A stretch of DNA of 64,000 nucleotides, from contig OX381707.1 of assembly GCA_947462335.1 (NCBI GenBank), forward strand, positions 63,837,773 through 63,901,772, given 5' to 3'. A program made the translations under genes and the position numbers. Positions 57,689 through 64,000 of this stretch are shown piece after piece. The stretch is from Harmothoe impar (Eukaryota > Annelida > Polychaeta > Phyllodocida > Polynoidae). Below the pieces are notes generated by a model. That model saw nothing but the letters and a program-made list of their open reading frames with translations. It searched no databases and was not told the origin of the DNA. Numbering within the stretch: the stretch's first letter is position 1; each line of letters begins with the position of its first letter.

Positions 57689-58355
57689 GTAAGTTACTGA
57701 TTGTTCTTAGAGACAAGAAATAGGGTTTGGTAACATGTCCGGAAAATGCAGGGTATTAACATTTTTAAATAGCAAAAAACTGCTGGAGAAAATTCTACCA
57801 AATACCCCGCACTGACTGTAAAGAATGCCTTTTAAAGCTAAAATATCTAAAGAAAAAAGGGAGGAAAAAGGAAAATTAAATAAAAGGTCAATATATCATG
57901 GCCGGCTATGTCTGTCTAGGATATATGTAGATCTGGTCACCTGGACACACTTTTTTGTACTCTTTTTGGCCTTAGTTGATGGTGTCATGCATAATGCCCA
58001 TGAGTCCTAACTCGCCACAGGGGGTTGGAGGTGCACGGGACACATGGTGGTGGTCTGGCAATGTCCCATGACATCTAATGCCTAAGCTGATGCTTATTAA
58101 TAACATTACATACTGCATTCGACGTTAGAAGCGCCCTGGACGCATAATCTATCAACTTATTTCAATTGGATGTAGTGGGTTGAATACAAAATGAAAACAT
58201 TAGTTTTCGGTCAGAAAGAGGGGGGTGTCGCGTACTATGTCGAATATGATAACGGTTTTCTATTTTTTTACCTATAACAAAGCAGCGTGTTTTTTTTATT
58301 GTTTCACATCATAGTGCTGTATGTGTTATTTCATATTTTCTTACTTACCCCAAAG

Positions 58356-58413
58356 GATCCAGTGGAATATGATTTCTACGCTGATCCAAAGAGTACACCA
58401 GCCTCGAGATTCA
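58356..58413 (+). CDS. Gene B exon 3 (EYDFY tyrosines)
   Basis: Acceptor CAAAG, donor GTAAGT. Reads DPVEYDFYADPKSTPASRF, two tyrosines in acidic context; counterpart of gene A exon 4. Confidence 0.7.
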
Positions 58414-58808
58414 GTAAGTAATAATTATCACTGAAGTATCCTTAGTCTTTTAACGCTAAAATAGTTTGATGTTGGTCTATATTTAGGACGGGTTGGAATC
58501 ATGAGTTGGGATCATACACATTTTAATAAACATTCATTTAAGCGTAATACCATATGAGAGTCTTTTGGTAGAGTTTTACTACATTTAGATCTCGGCCATA
58601 ATATATATGGTGCCGTGCACAATATCCTAATTTGTAGAGAGCATGTTTAAGTAGATTGGGCTTAATGTAAGACCATATTTTATGCACAGGATGTGAAGGG
58701 AAATGGATATTACATCTTGGAAAAGCCGGCCATATATACATAGCAAGAAGTGGCATTAAGTCAATCAAGAAAGAAAACATTTAAAAAAGAAAACAATAAC
58801 TCTTCCAG

Positions 58809-58894
58809 ATGCTGCCCCTCCTCTCCCCCCACCCATGTCCCCAACACTACAACAAAAACGTGCCAGGCCGCTACCTCCCACACCCACAGCACAG
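58809..58894 (+). CDS. Gene B exon 4 (proline-rich)
   Basis: Acceptor TTCCAG, donor GTAGGT. Reads NAAPPLPPPMSPTLQQ, then RARPLPPTP, an SH3-ligand pattern. Counterpart of gene A exon 5. Confidence 0.8.
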
Positions 58895-59111
58895 GTAGGT
58901 GGGGTGTAATTATAGAGTTTTGCTAGGTTTCAAGCCTCAATGATCTATATAATTGATAATGAGAATTATAATTATGTTATCCATTCTATCGTGGTATTGT
59001 TTTTAAGGAACTTACATTGGTTCAGATTAGACTATTATTTCTGCCTGTCTGTCGATCGGTTTTATGATGATCTTATAGAATGCACTCTTTCTCTTCCCAC
59101 ATCTTATTCAG

Positions 59112-59241
59112 GTACTACAAGATGATAATGGAGAGGGCTTGTACATGGGGCCTGCAGATGCCTACAGAGGGGTTGGTAGGGTCGACAATACTCCGCCCCG
59201 CCCACCCAACAACCAACATGGTATCATGCCCAGGTCAAACG
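59112..59241 (+). CDS. Gene B exon 5 (LYMGP motif, first copy of duplicated exon)
   Basis: Acceptor TTCAG, donor GTGAGG, 130 nt. Reads VLQDDNGEGLYMGPADAYRG and continues with TPPRPPNNQHG. Almost identical to 60104-60233 (same length). Tyrosine in acidic context followed by MGP. Confidence 0.85.
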
Positions 59242-59548
59242 GTGAGGATCTGATAAGCGACTGATGCCATACTGTTGTGGTTAAGAATTCTGGTTATCCT
59301 TTCTAGACCCCAGAATCTCAAGCTACATGCACATGTCTATCCAGTATGAAGCTTTTTCTTACGGGAAATCCAAATTGGGAATTTAATCGAACCAAATATA
59401 TAGTATGTGTATAAACTATAATATTATTGACTACCAGTGATCTTTGCTTTTTTCATTCTACGCAAAAAACAAACAATTACATGTACAACTGTTTTCAACT
59501 CTCATTTTTGGTGTTGTGGTGCTTCATCACTATTTGTTGTTGTTTCAG

Positions 59549-59568
59549 CATCACATACAATAGGACAG
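59549..59568 (+). CDS. Gene B exon 6 (20 nt)
   Basis: Acceptor TTTCAG, donor GTAAGT. Reads ASHTIGQ. Same length and phase as gene A exon 7. Returns to phase 0 so that the duplicated exon can follow. Confidence 0.6.
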
Positions 59569-60103
59569 GTAAGTGTGGTAAAAACCTGTTCCCTACAATA
59601 TATCACAGATTAATGGTGATTTATCATACCTAGATAACCTAACCTCATTCTACCACATATTATTTAGTAAGGATAGGAAGGGGAAATTACACAAGGTAGC
59701 GATTAACAGTAGAATACCCAGATTGGAGTCAGAATTAATTATGACTATAACTCTATGCCTCTGTGTCTATCATGCCTCATTCACACTGCTCTCATTTAAG
59801 TTAGATGTCACTTAAAGGTTCTTGACATGTCCTAAAACTACTTACTTATAATTCCTTCGAAACCACATGGCCCCACAAGCAGCTGACAAGTAGCAATATT
59901 TTCAGTTTAGGACGGAGAGTTGTGCAATGTCCTCTCGTTGTACATCTAGGGCCAGAGTGAATGCACCATTCCATTCAGTATTTTCTCTGATTTCCTTTTA
60001 TAGTTATTTAATTGTATAATTCTGACCACCCTTCACATTGTTGTTGCTGTTAGTGTTCTTCCTTTCTCCTTCCTTTCCCATCATCTTCCCACATATTATC
60101 CAG

Positions 60104-60233
60104 GTATTACAGGATGATAATGGAGAGGGCTTGTACATGGGGCCTGCAGATGCCTACAGAGGGGTTGGTAGGGTCGACCATACTCCGCCCCGACCACCCA
60201 ACAACCAACATGGTATCATGCCCAGGTCAAACG
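60104..60233 (+). CDS. Gene B exon 7 (second copy of the duplicated exon)
   Basis: Acceptor ATCCAG, donor GTGAGA, 130 nt. It repeats the LYMGPADAYRG exon with one visible amino-acid change (DNTPP to DHTPP). Similarity extends into the following intron. Confidence 0.85.
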
Positions 60234-60741
60234 GTGAGAATCTTATTAATATTAATATTATAACTTATAAGCGATTGATGTCATACTATTGTGGTTGAGA
60301 ATTCCGTTCTGGTTATCTAATTATAACCTGAGAATCTCAAACTATTTGCCTGTTCAGTATTAAGCTTGTTCTTATGGGAAATCCAAATTGGGAACTTAAT
60401 CAAAGCAAATAATATATAGGTGAGAATATTTTACTATGCTATACTGGTTAAAGATTTCTTTATTATCTAGCCTTCCGATCCGGCCTGGAATGTATGGTCA
60501 TTTTAAACATAATTCAGTTAACAAGTTACATATTTGTATATTGCCAACTGATATTATTAAAGGTTTTATATACATGATATACATAGGGCCCTATGTTATC
60601 CACTACGGATCTGATATAATATTATTTGATTCATATGAGACCCTTTCATAGGTAACAAATGAGATTGTATTCACGGGTTTCAACTGTGAACTCTGGATTA
60701 AGCTGCTAGGACGACTTGATAACATTTAATTTGTGTTTCAG

Positions 60742-60768
60742 CACCTCAAACAGTAGGGTTGGTCCAGG
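60742..60768 (+). CDS. Gene B exon 8 (27 nt)
   Basis: Acceptor TTTCAG, donor GTAAGT. Reads APQTVGLVQ; phase 1 on both sides, so skippable in frame. The start resembles exon 6 (phase 1 acceptor, A-S/P-x-T), consistent with being its duplicated partner. Confidence 0.55.
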
Positions 60769-61047
60769 GTAAGTGAATTTCATTAAACAACCAGAGATTT
60801 GCCACAAACAGTCAAACAGTATTTATATTGCAGGCTCTTTATATCATAACTTAATGATACTAAATGTATAATTCCAAGAGATTACTGTCTTGTTTTGTGC
60901 ATAAGTTATCTCATTCTTATTTTTAAAATAGTGTAAATGTAGCCAAACTTGAATATTGGCAATGCATCTTAACACTCCCTGGTAATGATAATGATAACAA
61001 TAAGGACATTATCTATCTATCTATATTTTTCAAATTTCATTTTACAG

Positions 61048-61161
61048 ATGAAGGTTTATACATGGGCCCTGGTGACGCAAACCCTCACACTAGGTTAGGA
61101 AATCATGCACCTCCCTTACCTCCAAGTCGACATGCACCAAGACCTCCTGACCCGGAAGAGA
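61048..61161 (+). CDS. Gene B exon 9 (third LYMGP motif)
   Basis: Acceptor TTACAG, donor GTAAGG, 114 nt. Reads DEGLYMGPGDANPHTRLGNH, then APPLPPSRHAP. A more diverged third copy of the GLYMGP module; phase-symmetric. Confidence 0.8.
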
Positions 61162-61461
61162 GTAAGGGGCATATCAATTTTAAGTGATTATGGTAGCATA
61201 ACTTTCTGAGGAATGCTGTGCTAACCCTATAGATAGATATTGTGGGGAAAATAGAAATTACTATAATTTGAATTAATACTTTTCTCAAATGAGCATCCTA
61301 ATCCTATATAATCATCTCTAAGTAATACTTAGATCAGGTTTATTAGGTGGAATGTTAAAATTTATTAAGTTAAGCATGATTATTAATTAACTTGAATGAA
61401 ACAGTAGACAATATAAACCACCCAAAACATCACATTCTATATTATAACGTCTCAATTTCAG

Positions 61462-61503
61462 CAACAGTGAATGACTCCATATCTGGAATCTTTGGATTTC
61501 TCG
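61462..61503 (+). CDS. Gene B exon 10 (42 nt)
   Basis: Acceptor TTTCAG, donor GTAAGG. Reads TTVNDSISGIFGFL, unusually hydrophobic for this protein. Phase-symmetric. No counterpart in gene A. Confidence 0.5.
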
Positions 61504-61706
61504 GTAAGGGTAGAACATAGATCGTAATCTAAACATCATTTGAAATTTCAATTTTTAGCTCACTATCATTAAATCTAGGGCTCAAAAGTTAAATCGTAAT
61601 AGTTCTCACTGTATTGCCATCTGTTTGAATTTAACTGAATGCTATAAACGTGTCACCCCCCCCCCCCCCCCCAAAAAAGACATGATTTTACTTTTCCTAT
61701 TTACAG

Positions 61707-61732
61707 ATGCCGAGACATGCAGCTCAATTGTG
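61707..61732 (+). CDS. Gene B exon 11 (26 nt)
   Basis: Acceptor TTACAG, donor GTTTGT (weaker). Reads DAETCSSIV; phase 1 to 0 like gene A exon 7. Included because it is needed to restore phase before the next exon. Confidence 0.45.
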
Positions 61733-62004
61733 GTTTGTATTTTCCTTCGTATTCATAAATATTTAAGATATTGTACATGAAATAGTAAATGGATCATATA
61801 TATGTGGGTTTAAGGGGGTGATGATTTTTGGTAAATATCCCCTTCCCCCTTCCCTGTCGTTGTAACACGCTGGGTAAAACGGTAGGTATCCTCCCACCGA
61901 AAGCAAGTACCTCCCAACCAGCATAGGATGGACATTTTACACATGGCACTTCAATATTCTGTTACATACGTATACATTTTAAACGTTTTGTCTCAATTGT
62001 GCAG

Positions 62005-62056
62005 ACTGCTGAGGACGACAAAGAGGATTATTACGAGAGAATAGATGCCGTTGAAG
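62005..62056 (+). CDS. Gene B exon 12 (DYYERI tyrosines)
   Basis: Acceptor GTGCAG, donor GTAAGA. Reads TAEDDKEDYYERIDAVE. The same 52-nt length and phase as gene A exon 8. Confidence 0.8.
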
Positions 62057-62093
62057 GTAAGACTTGATCTTCTATCTATAGAAGCTTCAGCTG

Positions 62094-62281
62094 TACACTC
62101 TAAGAAAGGTGTGTTATGGTTACATGCTTTTTTGAAGCCACTTTTAACACACTTTTATATTGTAACACACTACACGCTACTCAAAGTGTGTTGATCTCAA
62201 AAGTGTGTTACTCTGTTACGCTACTCAAAGTATGTTACTCTGTAAATGCATGTTTCCACAACACACATATTTTAGAGTATA
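62094..62281. mobile_element. Short MITE with TACACTCTAA ends in intron 12 of gene B
   Basis: Left TACACTCTAAGAAAGGTGTGTT and right AACACACATATTTTAGAGTATA are inverted. The interior is built from ACACACTTTT and AGTGTGTTACTCTGT words repeated in both senses. TA stands at both ends. Non-coding. Confidence 0.6.
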
Positions 62282-62759
62282 CTCAGCTGACATGAGCGGA
62301 CCTACATCGGAGCATAGATTGTGTTTACATAGCCTTGACAATTCCATTTCCCATTTGAGCATGAAGTATATTTTATAACATAAACATATTAATAAACATA
62401 AAGCTATGGGAGGGTCTAGAGTACCTCCCTCCCAGCTAACAAAAGTTTTGACGTAAAATATATATAACGTTTTGTCATAAACAGGAGCCTTAGATAAACG
62501 TTATATAACGTCATAAAATGTTGTATAACGTTTTTTGTTCACTGGGCTGCCTATGGTACACAATGTTATTTTGGTTTGAGCCCGATTTGTGAGATTAGCA
62601 CCGATTTCAGGACAAAAATCGGTTAGTGGAGCCTCAGCTTTGGTGTCAGCCTCAACAACGAGAAATTGCTTTTTGCGAGGAATTTCCTTTGACAAAAGTG
62701 GACACTGAAAAGAATGAACATTTGTATTAACCATAATCCCTTAATGTTGTTTAATTCAG

Positions 62760-63104
62760 GTTTTAGGTCAAATAGGCCGCCTCCAGCAGGGCCACTGTCC
62801 CCAAGTATTGCAGCGTCTCTCCCAAACCTCCTGGAGGCGAGAAATGCTCTCCGCAAGCCTTCACCAGCTGGTACAAAGCCAACTGTTGCCCCGAGGCCGA
62901 CTGGACAGTCACCTCCAGTATTTCCTGGCTTCCCAGTTGCTAAGCCCAGAATACCTCCCCAGACACCCCCAAAGCCAGCCTATGTGCAGGGAATGCGCTC
63001 TGGTGGGGGTGCGGAGAACCATGGGGTTGTGACAGGAAATGGCAGCATAGACGACGTCCGAGCTCGCATCTTTGCAGGAGCCAAGAGATTACCAACGTTA
63101 CCAG
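62760..63104 (+). CDS. Gene B exon 13 (long proline-rich segment)
   Basis: Acceptor ATTCAG, donor GTAAGT, 345 nt. It begins GFRSNRPPPAGPLSP, carries TPPKPAYV, and ends ARIFAGAKRLPTLPG, near-identical to the end of gene A exon 9. Confidence 0.85.
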
Positions 63105-63406
63105 GTAAGTTTGGCACATTCGTACTTCACCCTTGAAAGGGAAATTTATAAAATTGTGTAGATTTAAGATACCATGAAATGATTACAGCACCCCTTAAAA
63201 CCATTATTTATTCATTATTTGTTCTGCTAGTATACAGTAGCTATCTCAATTTTTAGCTGGCATTTAGTTCATAGTTTGTTCAACATTAGTCAGCCGAGGA
63301 GTCTTTGTGGTAATAAATATGCCATAGTAAAGTGTTACCCTTATATTGAAACTACTTTGACTAATCAAGTACCACATGAATAAAAAAACACATTTCCTAT
63401 TTGCAG

Positions 63407-63645
63407 TGAACAATATGCCAAAGTTAAAATCACCAGAGATGGCTAGAAGAAATCTATCCCCACCAGCGCCACAACAGGGGGACTTAAACAGGCAGATTCC
63501 TCCCACCCCACCTCCCCAAGCCAGGAAACCACCTTGGGCAATACAGAGACAGGCCAAGACACCCCCAGTGATTCAAGACCTTCCTCAACAGCCACAGCCA
63601 AGTCTTTTCCAGCAGAGGCAACCACAGACACCCCCAGGAGCCTCG
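63407..63645 (+). CDS. Gene B exon 14 (last in window)
   Basis: Acceptor TTGCAG, donor GTAATC, 239 nt, ending phase 0. Opens VNNMPKLKSPEMARRN, then IPPTPPPQARKPPW. Counterpart of gene A exon 11. The SH2 exons should follow beyond 64000; none is seen in the last 350 bases. Confidence 0.8.
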
Positions 63646-64000
63646 GTAATCTGATATTCTATCATTTTGAGAAACAAATTAAAATAATAATGGTAATAAA
63701 GTGATGCCTCTCTCCCTCCCTCTCTTGTATTTAGACGTATATTACACAATGTCCCATCATATATAGCTTGCACAACTGTTGCTCGCAAGTTGCAATGGCA
63801 TATGGACAAAATTACATTAAACGACATATTTTAATATGGCAACACTCGCTGTATAACTATATTTCATTTACAACTTCTGCTGATTAGAGCCCATGGCTGT
63901 GTCTCATGACATTGGGCCAATGTCAACGTGACCAGGTGTCATATTTGACCGGGTGCCATGTTTGACCGGCCACCATAAAAACAATAGATTTAATAATTAG

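Larger units (their letters stand above)
56954..63645 (+). other. Gene B: tandem paralogue of the BLNK/SLP-76-like adaptor, incomplete in window
   Basis: Fourteen exons with consistent phases (56954-57027, 57660-57688, 58356-58413, 58809-58894, 59112-59241, 59549-59568, 60104-60233, 60742-60768, 61048-61161, 61462-61503, 61707-61732, 62005-62056, 62760-63104, 63407-63645). They match gene A exon by exon in order, phase and motifs. The SH2 exons are expected to the right of the window. The first exon begins in phase 2 and needs an upstream exon that I cannot find. Same inferred role as gene A: a disordered, tyrosine- and proline-rich signalling adaptor. It has no Polinton insertion. Confidence 0.75.

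Overview
The window reads as metazoan nuclear DNA. Coding sequence is split by GT-AG introns, simple repeats and short inverted-repeat transposons are abundant, and there are no bacterial-style operons outside one mobile element. A pair of BLNK/SLP-76-type SH2 adaptor genes and a Maverick/Polinton-type insertion suggest a marine invertebrate. An invertebrate deuterostome such as an amphioxus, hemichordate or echinoderm is my best guess, but the sequence alone does not settle the species.

Layout. 1-5879: non-coding 5' flank. 5880-13084: a giant open exon of about 2,400 codons, strongly disordered, with many tyrosine motifs that look like SH2-binding sites. It ends exactly in a splice donor. 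13085-41615: a 28.5-kb intron holding several inverted-repeat elements (MITEs), a (TA)35 microsatellite, a SINE-like unit, a foldback element and a complete 9,447-bp Polinton-like insertion (31914-41360). The Polinton-like element is bounded by a 6-bp target duplication. 41616-50498: thirteen small exons that continue in frame from the giant exon and end in an SH2 domain and stop codon (gene A; my model totals 8,643 coding nt, 2,880 aa). 50499-56953: 3' UTR and intergenic repeats. 56954-63645: fourteen exons of a tandem paralogue (gene B) whose SH2 exons must lie beyond the window; two of its exons are a recent tandem duplication.

The Polinton-like element is the most unusual object. It has Polinton-type ends and a type-B DNA polymerase with exonuclease and polymerase motifs in place, broken by one in-frame TGA. 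It also carries a low-complexity protein with two PC4-like units, and a 246-aa protein that I read as two tandem Death domains. I see no integrase, capsid, packaging ATPase or protease. Its terminal repeats are dense arrays of motifs matching host promoter elements (CCAAT, CACGTG, CCGGAAGT, TGACGTCA, YY1-like). A replication gene set plus a Death-domain protein, sitting in an intron of an immune-type adaptor gene, is the candidate undescribed system here.

How the genes would work together (inference): genes A and B encode cytoplasmic scaffolds. Their tyrosine motifs would be phosphorylated, their proline-rich stretches would bind SH3 domains, and the C-terminal SH2 would dock on activated receptors or kinases. 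The element's polymerase and PC4-like protein would copy its DNA, while the Death-domain protein would interfere with, or plug into, host death and inflammatory signalling. The integrase would have to come from elsewhere.
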